In this document: piece by piece, positions 33,857-40,384 of the stretch
Layout: every line of letters begins with the position of its first letter
Numbering within the stretch: the stretch's first letter is position 1
IMG/VR virus record: IMGVR_UViG_3300025012_000053
Coordinates: 30,415 to 94,414 of that record
Length of the DNA stretch: 64,000 nucleotides
From: a virus
Strand: one strand, 5' to 3'
Program-made: the position numbers and the translations under genes
The notes under the pieces: generated by a model
The model's database searches: none
The model's input: the letters and a program-made list of their open reading frames with translations, nothing else
What the model was told of the DNA's origin: nothing

Positions 33857-34434
33857 TATTTTTTCTTTTTGTCTGTCTTTTCTTTTCCGAATACATTATC
33901 AAGGAATTCTTCGTTGCCGGCCATCTGATTCCATATCTCAGTCTTTTCATAATCAGGTATATCCTTAATCTTACAAAGCCTTAACTGCTTATCAATGTAA
34001 GTAAAGAAGTAATATCGGCCCTTGTATGCAAGTCGCGCAGTGAACTTCTCATCCAGGTTCATCTCTACCAGTCCTCTTTTGATCTTTGCAGCTGTATCCT
34101 TTACATTCTGTACTGTTACATTGTAAGCTTCAAGAGCCCGCTTCTGATTCTCCTTAGCTGCTGATAATTCCAGTTCGGCTTTTGATAATGCTTCACCAAA
34201 CTTAGGAAGAACATCTTCGAGTATCTCTGTATAGTTCCTTCTTAATTCAACCTTCTCATGAGTATCCATTAACCGGTTGGTTGTTACCGGTTGATTAAAT
34301 GAAGTGAAATGAGTACCAAGAAACTTTGCAGCTTCATCCCAATCAGGGAATTCTCCAAGAGATTCCGGAACTCCTGTTCCGTCATTTGAAATAGCAAACT
34401 CAATGTTTACAGGGCGATAGAATTCTTCTTTCAT
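33856..34434 (-). CDS. Hypothetical helical protein
   Basis: 192 residues. Residues 60-130 form a long charged helix (LSKAELELSAAKENQKRALE), then LRLCKIKDIPDYEKTE and a Lys-rich end. Not recognised. Its ATG overlaps the stop of the upstream radical-SAM frame by ATGA, which supports the full-length reading of that interrupted gene. Confidence 0.6.
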   Translation of the reverse strand: MKEEFYRPVNIEFAISNDGTGVPESLGEFPDWDEAAKFLGTHFTSFNQPVTTNRLMDTHEKVELRRNYTEILEDVLPKFGEALSKAELELSAAKENQKRALEAYNVTVQNVKDTAAKIKRGLVEMNLDEKFTARLAYKGRYYFFTYIDKQLRLCKIKDIPDYEKTEIWNQMAGNEEFLDNVFGKEKTDKKKK

Positions 34435-35129
34435 TTTAATAATCGTTTTAAGTTATACTTCTTATCTATTGTAGTGAACATCTTAAGCTGTTCTATAAGT
34501 AACTGTATATTAACAGATGATGGTTCAGGCATATCATTATTACCACTATCAGCACCTATATTGACCTGCTGAGGATGACATACCTTAATAAGCCCAACCA
34601 TTGACTACAAATCAAAGTCCATGATAGGTTCGATAGTTACATATGTCTTAAAGTACTTTGAGATCCTATCCATGGCTCCTGATCTCTGTATAGGTCTGGG
34701 ACAATTTCCCATTATCTCAGGATACCACCTGTTAGTCTCTATTGTAGTACATATCACGGAATTCTTAGGTATCTGACCCAGGTAGTCAAGGATCCTCCCT
34801 GGATTCTTTGTCTGAAATAGATACTTTGCATCATACTTCCTGCAGTGATTGAGAACATCAAGGATGACACATCCTGATACTTCATACGAGAATAGATCAT
34901 TCTGGGCTGCTACAAAGATAAACTGATCACTGGTGAACACATCCTTCATACAAGAGTCATCAAGATGAAGAGGTCCTGAATACTTCTTTGCTATAACAGG
35001 ATATCTCTTTGACAGCTTATAAGTACTACAATAAGTACACTTATGAGAACATTCTCCGGCAAGAGGGTTCCAGGTATGAGTTATAAATTGGTACATGTTA
35101 GATCCTGGTTTGACTTTATTTAGTGCCAT
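34431..35129 (-). pseudogene. Gp37/Gp68-type radical SAM gene with an internal TAG
   Basis: Read from the ATG at 35129, the frame gives 174 residues of a DUF5131 (phage Gp37/Gp68) radical-SAM protein: HTWNPLAGECSHKCTYCS with C27, C31, C34, then YLFQTKNP and TIETNRWYP. A TAG at 34605-34607 interrupts it. Beyond the TAG the same frame stays open for 57 codons, encodes family-typical sequence (VNIGADSGNND) and ends in an ATGA overlap with the next gene. It is either a recent nonsense mutant or read through. A longer start at 35213 is unlikely because it overlaps a small upstream gene. Confidence 0.7.
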
Positions 35130-35286
35130 CTTGTTCTTTTTGTATGTTCCATTTATAATCGTGTTCAGGTAATTCTTTTGGCGGAATAGAATTCTTATTA
35201 AAATAACTTGCAATATATATCATTGCTTGGTTATACATATTATAATAAGGTATCATTAATTCAATGATGGATCTTTTCTTTTTCAT
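35116..35286 (-). CDS. Small basic protein
   Basis: 56 residues starting KKKRSIIELMIPYYNMYNQA. It overlaps the upstream broken gene by ATGA and the radical-SAM start by 14 bp, a typical operon layout, so it is likely real. No function is suggested. Confidence 0.5.
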   Translation of the reverse strand: MKKKRSIIELMIPYYNMYNQAMIYIASYFNKNSIPPKELPEHDYKWNIQKEQDGTK

Positions 35287-35596
35287 AATCCTATTCCTAA
35301 TCGTTTAAGTTCATTCTCCTGGTTCTCGTCCAGCAGTTGACAAATAGGTCTGCCACTTTCAGCCTCAACAGCATTCTTATTAAACTTCCAGAAGAGAAGT
35401 ATCTTATATGCTTCTATGTTGTGTCTTACAACAGCTCCTGACATATCATGCCAGGGCTCCTTATACTCTTCCTTCGTGATAACTGGTATTAAGTACCACT
35501 TACCAAAGCGCTTCCTTACATAAGAGGTGATTGTAACCTGGCCACTTTTGGTTTAATCAGGATCTTATGAAGTTCTTCTTTTGTAATCTTTGCCAT
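35283..35596 (-). pseudogene. First gene of the leftward operon, broken by a frameshift
   Basis: The ATG at 35594-35596 starts MAKITKEELHKILIKPK, but this frame soon stops. From the same point another frame continues for about 80 codons (GQVTITSYVRKRFGKWYLIP, AVVRHNIEAYKILLF) and ends in an ATGA overlap with the next gene. Restoring one A in the CCAAAA run would join them into a protein of about 104 residues. Function unknown. A slippage-prone A run means either true mutation, programmed slippage or a sequencing error. Confidence 0.6.
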
Positions 35597-35599
35597 AAC

Positions 35600-35614
35600 T
35601 TTACACTATGTATT
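35600..35614. promoter_or_regulatory. Operator-like palindrome 1
   Basis: TTTACACTATGTATT fits the TTTAC-N5-GTAAA family. It lies between the predicted transcription start and the ATG at 35596. No partner is seen 31 bp away. Confidence 0.5.
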
Positions 35615-35630
35615 TTTTAATTCATCAATA

Positions 35631-35638
35631 CAAAGATA
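35631..35638 (-). promoter_or_regulatory. Leftward promoter -7 box
   Basis: The minus strand reads TATCTTTG (consensus TAnnTTTG), 35 bp before the first leftward ATG. The expected -33 site falls inside palindrome 2 and is not TTTG, so this promoter may need an activator or be blocked by whatever binds there. Confidence 0.5.
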
Positions 35639-35654
35639 AAACAGAAAATAACAA

Positions 35655-35700
35655 TTTACGGCATGTAAAATGATAAACTTATCAACACACGGCATGTAAA
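35655..35700. promoter_or_regulatory. Operator pair 2-3 over the leftward promoter
   Basis: TTTACGGCATGTAAA (35655-35669) and CACACGGCATGTAAA (35686-35700) have centres 31 bp apart and share the core ACGGCATGTAAA. The first covers the -33 region of the leftward promoter. Confidence 0.7.
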
Positions 35701-35767
35701 GTAACATTCCCCTGTACATAAGAGCACCCACCCCTTTATCTGTAAACCCCCGCCGTCTTCAGCTGGT

Positions 35768-35791
35768 CCCAAAAACACCCCCACCCCACCC
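35768..35791 (-). other. G-quadruplex motif
   Basis: On the minus strand four G tracts (3, 4, 5 and 3 G) are separated by loops of 1, 1 and 7 nt, which meets the usual G4 rule. It stands between operator pairs 2-3 and 4-5 in an otherwise AT-rich genome. Confidence 0.65.
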
Positions 35792-35804
35792 TTATTAACA
35801 ATAA

Positions 35805-35850
35805 TTTACAGACCGTAAAGTTATCATTACATTAATTTACACCACGTTAA
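35805..35850. promoter_or_regulatory. Operator pair 4-5
   Basis: TTTACAGACCGTAAA (35805-35819) and TTTACACCACGTTAA (35836-35850) have centres 31 bp apart. They follow the terminator of the gene at 35901-36224 and lie upstream of the leftward promoter. Confidence 0.7.
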
Positions 35851-35852
35851 AT

Positions 35853-35881
35853 GAAAAAACCCTTCCATTTCTGAAAGGGTT
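35853..35881 (-). terminator. Terminator after 35901-36224
   Basis: On the minus strand AACCCTT pairs with AAGGGTT around a 10-nt loop and is followed by a run of T. It separates the gene at 35901 from the leftward operon. Confidence 0.75.
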
Positions 35882-35900
35882 AGAAACAGTCTTTTAATGA

Positions 35901-36224
35901 TTATTCTTCAAAGAAACAAAAAAACACATCTACCGTTTTTCCATTATCCATGATATAACACTCTGCTTTTGGCAAAATAAGTAAGTCGTTTTTTAAACAA
36001 CGATCTTCATCATATATATTAACTTCGGAGACAGTAAATTTCTGTGTACCTGAAGTTTCTACCATATCGCCAAGAATCCAGGTATCTGAATTCTTTTCTT
36101 TTGTCTTAGCGGCAATACAATGATCGGAACTAAAATATTCCTTATGAACAATTGAATCCCCATTTAGAATGTGGGTTTCTGCCTGACCTTCAAGGTCTGT
36201 AGTGACTACTTTTAATGTTAACAT
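35901..36224 (-). CDS. Hypothetical beta-rich protein, single-gene unit
   Basis: 107 residues, beta-rich (LKVVTTDLEGQAETHIL, TWILGDMVETSG, TVDVFFCFFEE) and not recognised. It has its own promoter-like -7 box at 36278-36285 and its own terminator, so it is regulated apart from the late operon. An early or switch-related role is possible. Confidence 0.6.
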   Translation of the reverse strand: MLTLKVVTTDLEGQAETHILNGDSIVHKEYFSSDHCIAAKTKEKNSDTWILGDMVETSGTQKFTVSEVNIYDEDRCLKNDLLILPKAECYIMDNGKTVDVFFCFFEE

Positions 36225-36277
36225 GATTTCTGATTTTTAATGATTACTACTAATTCTATTTCGACTGCTTCTAAATA

Positions 36278-36285
36278 CAAAGATA
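36278..36285 (-). promoter_or_regulatory. Promoter -7 box for 35901-36224
   Basis: The minus strand reads TATCTTTG, about 54 bp before the ATG. A TTG lies 22 bp further upstream, a slightly long spacing for the Bacteroidetes consensus. Confidence 0.45.
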
Positions 36286-36299
36286 AACAATTAATCCAA

Positions 36300-36545
36300 A
36301 TAACATTCAATGGCTCCGCGCACATTACACCCCAAACAAGCCGATAAAAACCACTCCCCTATACCTCATGCGACCAGAGAAGCCCCAGGGGGCAACCATC
36401 CTCAAAAAACCAGATGAACGACCTGGATCAATCCCGGGGATATATCAGAACACGCGTAATGCCTCACCAAACCCCGGTATGTCTCTGCTCCGCAGGGCCT
36501 CCCCCGTGGTGCTTCCGCAGGACTCTTCCAAACGGAATATAGATA
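36300..36545. other. GC-rich non-coding island
   Basis: About 245 bp clearly richer in G and C than its surroundings, between divergent genes. It has short inverted repeats (GCCCC/GGGGC at 36382-36393, CACCA/TGGTG at 36465-36511). Reading frames of 60-odd codons exist on both strands but have unconvincing composition and no neighbour coupling. It may be a structured leader RNA, an origin element or recently acquired DNA. Confidence 0.4.
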
Positions 36546-36579
36546 TGGAGGAAAATAATTAAACCAATACATTATTATT

Positions 36580-37011
36580 ATGAATGAAGTTAGTATTAGC
36601 AACTTTGCTAAAGGTATGACAAGTTCACCAATAGGACAAAGGACTGTTTTACCACAGGGAACTCATTACAGGTTTGAGAAGAAAAACAATGATTATAATA
36701 TCATTGTGGAAATTGCACCTAAAGTATGGCAGGCCGTTAAAGATAGTAACGGCAAATTTACTTACTTTGATGCTGTCAGTAAGTCAGAGAAACCAATTCC
36801 AACGGATTCACGTTGGATAATGCTTAACACCGGGTTTGAACAGACAACAAAGAAAACCATTGATACTTCAGTAACTTTGGATTTCAAAGATGTACCGCTC
36901 AAATCAGTGTTAAGAATGAAAGTTACCAATGACAAAGGTTATTCAAGTCTTGATCTTGTACCTTTGACAACTAAGGAACTGAAAGCACTGACGGCAACAG
37001 AGATTAATTAA
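36580..37011 (+). CDS. Hypothetical early protein
   Basis: 143 residues, beta-rich with Lys and Thr (TSSPIGQRTVLPQGTHYRFE, SLDLVPLTTKELKALT), not recognised. It is the first rightward gene and a terminator follows at once, so it forms its own unit within the control region. Small proteins at such spots are often regulators or anti-host factors. No direct evidence supports either here. Confidence 0.6.
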   Translation: MNEVSISNFAKGMTSSPIGQRTVLPQGTHYRFEKKNNDYNIIVEIAPKVWQAVKDSNGKFTYFDAVSKSEKPIPTDSRWIMLNTGFEQTTKKTIDTSVTLDFKDVPLKSVLRMKVTNDKGYSSLDLVPLTTKELKALTATEIN

Positions 37012-37016
37012 GAAGA

Positions 37017-37038
37017 GGGGAGAAATCCCCTTTTTTTA
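37017..37038 (+). terminator. Terminator after 36580-37011
   Basis: GGGGA pairs with TCCCC around GAAA (37017-37030) and seven T follow. It lies 6 bp after the stop codon. Confidence 0.75.
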
Positions 37039-37061
37039 TATTATCAGCTGCTTAAGGTTAA

Positions 37062-37107
37062 TTTACATGCCGTAAAGTTATTATTGCATTAATTTACACT
37101 ACGTAAA
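37062..37107. promoter_or_regulatory. Operator pair 6-7
   Basis: TTTACATGCCGTAAA (37062-37076) and TTTACACTACGTAAA (37093-37107) have centres 31 bp apart and nearly perfect arms. Confidence 0.75.
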
Positions 37108-37131
37108 GTGATATTGTCTCTAATATAATAT

Positions 37132-37145
37132 TAAGGTATACCTTA
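37132..37145. promoter_or_regulatory. Perfect 14-bp palindrome between operator pairs
   Basis: TAAGGTATACCTTA reads the same on both strands and lies midway between pairs 6-7 and 8-9. A longer inverted repeat (ATTATCAGC at 37040, GCTGATAAT at 37187) encloses it and pair 6-7. Confidence 0.5.
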
Positions 37146-37200
37146 TTATATATAGGTGTGCTTTTTTATTACTATTACTGCTCAAGGCTGATAATGTCAC

Positions 37201-37246
37201 TTTACACTGTGTATTTTAATATTATTGTTAATTTACACGGTGTATT
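37201..37246. promoter_or_regulatory. Operator pair 8-9
   Basis: TTTACACTGTGTATT (37201-37215) and TTTACACGGTGTATT (37232-37246) have centres 31 bp apart. The right arms read GTATT and not GTAAA, so this pair is weaker. Confidence 0.65.
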
Positions 37247-37252
37247 GTGATA

Positions 37253-37444
37253 TTAACTAATAATACAAACTATACCTATATATATAGGATATAATTCAGG
37301 ATTGTCTTTTATTAATTGATCCAATTCTGTTTGATTAAGAATTTCCTTTTCAATTAATATACCCTGTTGATTATCAATAAGAATAATATATTTTCTTTCA
37401 ATAATCAATGTTTTCTTTCCTTGTAATAAGCTTTTTGTTTCCAT
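37253..37444 (-). CDS. Small protein in the control region
   Basis: 63 residues (LIIERKYIILIDNQQGILIE, LNQTELDQLIKDNPELY), not recognised. A TATCTTTG -7 box lies 20 bp before the ATG, which supports expression. The stop is 7 bp from operator pair 8-9. Confidence 0.5.
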   Translation of the reverse strand: METKSLLQGKKTLIIERKYIILIDNQQGILIEKEILNQTELDQLIKDNPELYPIYIGIVCIIS

Positions 37445-37463
37445 GATATATAATATTAGAATT

Positions 37464-37471
37464 CAAAGATA
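37464..37471 (-). promoter_or_regulatory. Promoter -7 box for 37253-37444
   Basis: The minus strand reads TATCTTTG. No TTTG is found at the expected -33 distance. It stands back to back with the strong rightward promoter at 37481-37512. Confidence 0.45.
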
Positions 37472-37480
37472 ATGCTATTT

Positions 37481-37512
37481 TTTGTTTATACGGTGATTAT
37501 GCATTATATTTG
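37481..37512 (+). promoter_or_regulatory. Rightward host-type (Bacteroidetes) promoter
   Basis: TTTG (37481-37484), a 20-bp spacer and TATATTTG (37505-37512) match the Bacteroidetes consensus completely. Transcription should start near 37519. That rules out a GTG start at 37512 for the next gene. Confidence 0.75.
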
Positions 37513-37541
37513 TGCAGTTGGTCATGTTTAATATAATTGAA

Positions 37542-37769
37542 ATGAAGAGAAAAACACATTATTATGTAGTAATAGATCTATATGATCTACGTAAGACTAC
37601 AATAGAACAATCAAAGATTCAAGTATCTGTAATGGTTGGAAAGCATCGTAATACTATTGATTTTGAACAAGATAACATATATGGACACTATCTTGTTCTT
37701 CCCAGATACATAAAAAGTAGATATATTAATCCACCTCCAGGAAGAATACAAAATCTAATACATAAATAA
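37542..37769 (+). CDS. Small early protein
   Basis: 75 residues from the ATG at 37542, chosen because the promoter before it would start RNA near 37519. Sequence: MKRKTHYYVVIDLYDLRKTT, then basic and Tyr-rich. Not recognised. It lies between the strong promoter and operator pair 10-11, so it could be the switch regulator, though no helix-turn-helix is clear. Confidence 0.55.
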   Translation: MKRKTHYYVVIDLYDLRKTTIEQSKIQVSVMVGKHRNTIDFEQDNIYGHYLVLPRYIKSRYINPPPGRIQNLIHK

Positions 37770-37777
37770 TTATTAAC

Positions 37778-37823
37778 TTTACACTGTGTAAATTTACATA
37801 TACAACAAAATACACTGCGTAAA
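37778..37823. promoter_or_regulatory. Operator pair 10-11
   Basis: TTTACACTGTGTAAA (37778-37792, a perfect 15-bp palindrome apart from the centre) and AATACACTGCGTAAA (37809-37823) have centres 31 bp apart. Confidence 0.75.
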
Positions 37824-37859
37824 GTGATAAATAAGCTGGCTTTTTATTTAATAATATTA

Positions 37860-38220
37860 AGCAATTATTGTCATATAAGCTGTAATATTATTGACTGGTA
37901 AACAGTGCGCAAAGCGCCATTCTACCTACATTTGATGCTTTTAAGCCTCTGAACAGTATATCTGAGATACCATAGAGTGTTATTGGAGATATATACTCTT
38001 TATGTATCTATCATAAGTATATTATGGATAAAAGATGATATTAGTTAAAATATCTACATTTGTTATTAATTACAATCTACGCTCAGATTATGATACCACA
38101 TGATGATCTTATGAGTCCTGAATGAAAAGGGTGCTGTAAAGTCAGGATAGCAGCTAAAAGATAATTCTCATCCAAGAGCCGGTTCAATCAGGGGTTGCAA
38201 CCTTGTGAGTATTATCTTTA
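37860..38220 (+). ncRNA. Possible structured leader or non-coding RNA
   Basis: No gene is seen in 37824-38256. Several pairings are visible: GCGC-AAA-GCGC at 37907, AGTATATCT with AGATATATACT (37955-37996), TCCTGA (38116) with TCAGGA (38142), and AAAGATAATTCTCA (38157-38170) with TGAGTATTATCTTT (38206-38219, 13 of 14 paired). The last encloses GGTTGCAACC. The density of pairs suggests a folded RNA before the small-gene operon. I could not match it to a known family. Confidence 0.4.
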
Positions 38221-38256
38221 TTTAGTCAATAGAATATTAACTTAATATTATATGTC

Positions 38257-38466
38257 ATGAAAATTATTGAAATTACTGATGGCTTTCTCAGTGAAGAAAC
38301 TACTCTTAAAGTGGCTATTACTGAGCTTCTTAAGGAAAGACAGGATACATTTAATAAGCTTAAGAAAGCTAATCCTGCTTTTGTTCCTAATCAGCATTTG
38401 TATATGGCTCATATTAAGAACTGTAAATCATTACTTAAAAAATTAAACAATAAATATATGTCATGA
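38257..38466 (+). CDS. Small helical early protein
   Basis: 69 residues, mostly helical (TTLKVAITELLKERQDTFNK), not recognised. It starts a run of four tiny genes linked by short overlaps, the typical layout of phage early operons. Confidence 0.55.
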   Translation: MKIIEITDGFLSEETTLKVAITELLKERQDTFNKLKKANPAFVPNQHLYMAHIKNCKSLLKKLNNKYMS

Positions 38467-38669
38467 AAAAACCATTTAACTTTCGTAATGTAGATCCAGA
38501 CAGAAAATGTCTCGATTGTAATGTTCCTCTTAAGCTTAATTTGTTATCTAAGAATCCAAATGCCTTAAGATGTTATACTTGTAATACATTGAAATCCAAT
38601 AATCTTAATATTAATCGTATAAGATTGTTAGAAGTTCAAAAACATAATATACTATCTTATAAGCCATGA
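38463..38669 (+). CDS. Small zinc-ribbon protein
   Basis: 68 residues. CLDC at 17-20 and CYTC at 37-40 form a Cys4 zinc-ribbon. The rest is basic. It overlaps both neighbours by 4 bp. Such ribbons often bind nucleic acid or RNA polymerase. Confidence 0.6.
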   Translation: MKKPFNFRNVDPDRKCLDCNVPLKLNLLSKNPNALRCYTCNTLKSNNLNINRIRLLEVQKHNILSYKP

Positions 38670-38878
38670 CTGCTAAAGACATTAAACTTGCTATGAGTTG
38701 TGAGCATAACTATTTATGGTCATGTAAACATAACTCTTCATATGGCCAGGATTGTACCGGACCATGTAAATACTGTACTTCTATTCAGCTCTTTACAGAT
38801 AGTATTATTTGTCCTATATGTGATAATCCTGTTGAATCAGGCTATTGTGTTAATCTTAATTGTGTTAATCATGGCTGA
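38666..38878 (+). CDS. Small Cys/His-rich zinc protein
   Basis: 70 residues with many Cys and His: CEHNYLWSCKH, CTGPCKYC and a C-terminal CPICDNPVESGYCVNLNC ribbon. Probably binds two zinc ions. Role unknown. Confidence 0.6.
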   Translation: MTAKDIKLAMSCEHNYLWSCKHNSSYGQDCTGPCKYCTSIQLFTDSIICPICDNPVESGYCVNLNCVNHG

Positions 38879-39110
38879 TATAATCAATAACTTTGATCTA
38901 TTGAATTATGGTAAAGACATAATTCTCTGGCAATCACCCGATAAGCCTCATAAATCTCTTGTTTATCATACTCAGGTTATATTATCCGGAATTAATATTG
39001 TTTCAATGATATCTACATTTAGAGTTATTGATGCCCTGGGAAAGATAAGATATTCAGGATATCATCTTAATCTTGCTGTTCAAGCTTATAATAAGCTTTA
39101 TAATGAGTAA
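38871..39110 (+). CDS. Small early protein
   Basis: 79 residues from the ATG at 38871, which overlaps the previous stop by 8 bp. A longer reading from 38700 would overlap almost all of the zinc protein and is rejected. Pattern: LLNYGKDIILWQSP, YHLNLAVQAYNKLY. Not recognised. Confidence 0.55.
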   Translation: MADIINNFDLLNYGKDIILWQSPDKPHKSLVYHTQVILSGINIVSMISTFRVIDALGKIRYSGYHLNLAVQAYNKLYNE

Positions 39111-39142
39111 TTTGTTTATATTATAGATAAATCTTGATTGTT

Positions 39143-39412
39143 ATGACTATTGATGATGATTTTTTTAATAAGATCAACAGTATCTGGATGAACAACATAA
39201 ATCAGAGATCTGGTAAAACACAAAGTATCCGTGATATTATTAATGACAGATATGGAATACATAATGATCGTGTAACTCCACATTATTCATTATTCTCTAA
39301 ATCAAGATTAAGGAAAGATCTTCAGACTCATGATAAGATCATAATATTCAGATTTTTTTATAATCTGCGTAATCCAATTGATATTAAACCATTTGAACCT
39401 TTAATTTTCTAA
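39143..39412 (+). CDS. Small early protein
   Basis: 89 residues from the ATG at 39143, preferred over a TTG three codons earlier. Basic, with IRDIINDRYGIHNDRV and a helical end. Not recognised. Confidence 0.55.
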   Translation: MTIDDDFFNKINSIWMNNINQRSGKTQSIRDIINDRYGIHNDRVTPHYSLFSKSRLRKDLQTHDKIIIFRFFYNLRNPIDIKPFEPLIF

Positions 39413-39431
39413 ATTTAATAATGTCACACAA

Positions 39432-39869
39432 ATGAAAAAAACATTTCTTATTTTAACGTTATTGTGCCTTACATTCGTTTTAAGCGCACAGGACTATGAA
39501 CTATACAAATGTTCCAGATCAGGATTTCGATACAAAAATGATAATAGATCCTGGTCACAATGGGCATTTTCTGAAGTCGATATGATATTACGGCTTTGCA
39601 TCAAAGAGAATAAACTGGAATTTAATAATAATAATAAAACAGTTTTTTATTTTAATTCTAAATTATTAAATGAATCAGGTGTTGACAAGGATAATGATAA
39701 ATGGACAAAAGTAATATGGTCCGGATTTGATGATGATGGTCTTAAATGTAATCTTGTTTCAATTGATTATCCAGAACTCACTAATAGAAACTTTGTTCTG
39801 GAATATTTTGATTATGAATTTATCTTTGAATGTATAATTCTTAACCCATTTAAAAATACATCAATATGA
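39432..39869 (+). CDS. Secreted protein with signal peptide
   Basis: 145 residues. MKKTFLILTLLCLTFVLSAQ is a clear signal peptide with cleavage after SAQ, a style common in Bacteroidota. The mature part is Asn, Asp and aromatic rich and not recognised. It overlaps a membrane-protein gene by 4 bp. The pair may act at the envelope, perhaps blocking superinfection, which is inference. Confidence 0.6.
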   Translation: MKKTFLILTLLCLTFVLSAQDYELYKCSRSGFRYKNDNRSWSQWAFSEVDMILRLCIKENKLEFNNNNKTVFYFNSKLLNESGVDKDNDKWTKVIWSGFDDDGLKCNLVSIDYPELTNRNFVLEYFDYEFIFECIILNPFKNTSI

Positions 39870-40168
39870 AAACATTAATTTATCTTTTCTTCGCTATTAT
39901 CGGGCTTATATGTGCTATTTGCTCGATTGCTATACTTTCTATTCATCCTGTTAATTGTGTTCAGGTTGTAGGACTTCTTTCATTAGCAGTCTTCTCTATG
40001 GCTTCTATGATGATCTTTGGTTATGCATTCTATCATCAAGTTAAAGAAAATCGATTATATGACCTGGCAGCCAAAGAACAACTTGAGAATGATTGGTATT
40101 ATTACGAATTACAATGTAATGAACAGTTATTCAAAGTTGGTAAAGAAAGTTTTGAAAATATGAATTAA
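39866..40168 (+). CDS. Two-span membrane protein
   Basis: 100 residues with membrane segments at about 4-26 and 33-55 and a polar, acidic C-terminal part. Coupled to the secreted protein before it. It could be a holin-like or superinfection-exclusion protein. The sequence does not decide. Confidence 0.55.
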   Translation: MKTLIYLFFAIIGLICAICSIAILSIHPVNCVQVVGLLSLAVFSMASMMIFGYAFYHQVKENRLYDLAAKEQLENDWYYYELQCNEQLFKVGKESFENMN

Positions 40169-40170
40169 TA

Positions 40171-40216
40171 CTACACTCTGTAGATTTATTTGCTTTTGTT
40201 ATCTACAGGATGTAAT
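40171..40216. promoter_or_regulatory. Operator pair 12-13 at the tRNA promoter
   Basis: CTACACTCTGTAG (40171-40183) and TACAGGATGTA (40204-40214) are divergent members of the palindrome family with centres 32 bp apart. The second overlaps the -7 box of the tRNA promoter. Confidence 0.55.
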
Positions 40217-40220
40217 TTTG
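40189..40220 (+). promoter_or_regulatory. Host-type promoter of the tRNA unit
   Basis: TTTG (40189-40192), a 20-bp spacer and TAATTTTG (40213-40220) match the Bacteroidetes consensus completely. RNA would start near 40227 and include the hairpin, the tRNA and the following RNA up to the terminator. Confidence 0.7.
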
Positions 40221-40250
40221 TTTATGATTTGGGGCTTTACTCATGGTTGG

Positions 40251-40292
40251 TTTGACAGTATAACCATCTTAGGTAAGTAAAAAACTGTCAAA
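40251..40292 (+). other. Inverted repeat just before the tRNA
   Basis: TTTGACAGT and ACTGTCAAA form a perfect 9-bp stem around a 24-nt loop, ending 1 bp before the tRNA. It may serve as a processing signal for the tRNA 5' end. Confidence 0.5.
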
Positions 40293-40293
40293 T

Positions 40294-40366
40294 AGTCCTT
40301 TGGTGTAATTGGCAACACATTAGATTTTGATTCTAAGGAGTTCAGGTTCGATCCCTGAAGGGACTA
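40294..40366 (+). tRNA. tRNA-Gln (anticodon UUG)
   Basis: Full cloverleaf by eye: acceptor AGTCCTT/AGGGACT, D arm GTG/CAC with GG in the loop, anticodon stem TTAGA/TCTAA with loop TTTTGAT (anticodon TTG), T arm TCAGG-TTCGATC-CCTGA. CCA is not encoded. It reads CAA and by wobble CAG. The anticodon is not CUA, so it is not an amber suppressor. Confidence 0.9.
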
Positions 40367-40384
40367 CAAATAATAATATACTCT

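Larger units (their letters stand above)
35597..35900. other. Left control region: operators, promoter, G4 and terminator
   Basis: No gene is visible in these 304 bp. They hold the leftward promoter, palindromes 1-5, a C-rich stretch (35726-35791) with a G-quadruplex motif on the minus strand, and a terminator for the gene to the right. A replication-origin role is possible but unproven. Confidence 0.6.

Noticed and set aside
34605-34607. Genome-wide TAG reassignment as in some crAss-like phages
   Set aside because: The other interrupted genes stop at TAA and TGA, many genes are not extended through TAG, and the only tRNA has anticodon UUG, not CUA.
36368-36602. Reading frames of 60-66 codons in the GC-rich island
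   Set aside because: Unlikely composition, mutual overlap on opposite strands and no start context or neighbour coupling.
38116-38150. Hammerhead ribozyme suggested by a CTGA...GAAA-like string
   Set aside because: The conserved CUGAUGA and cleavage-site GUC are not in the right order and the three stems cannot be formed.
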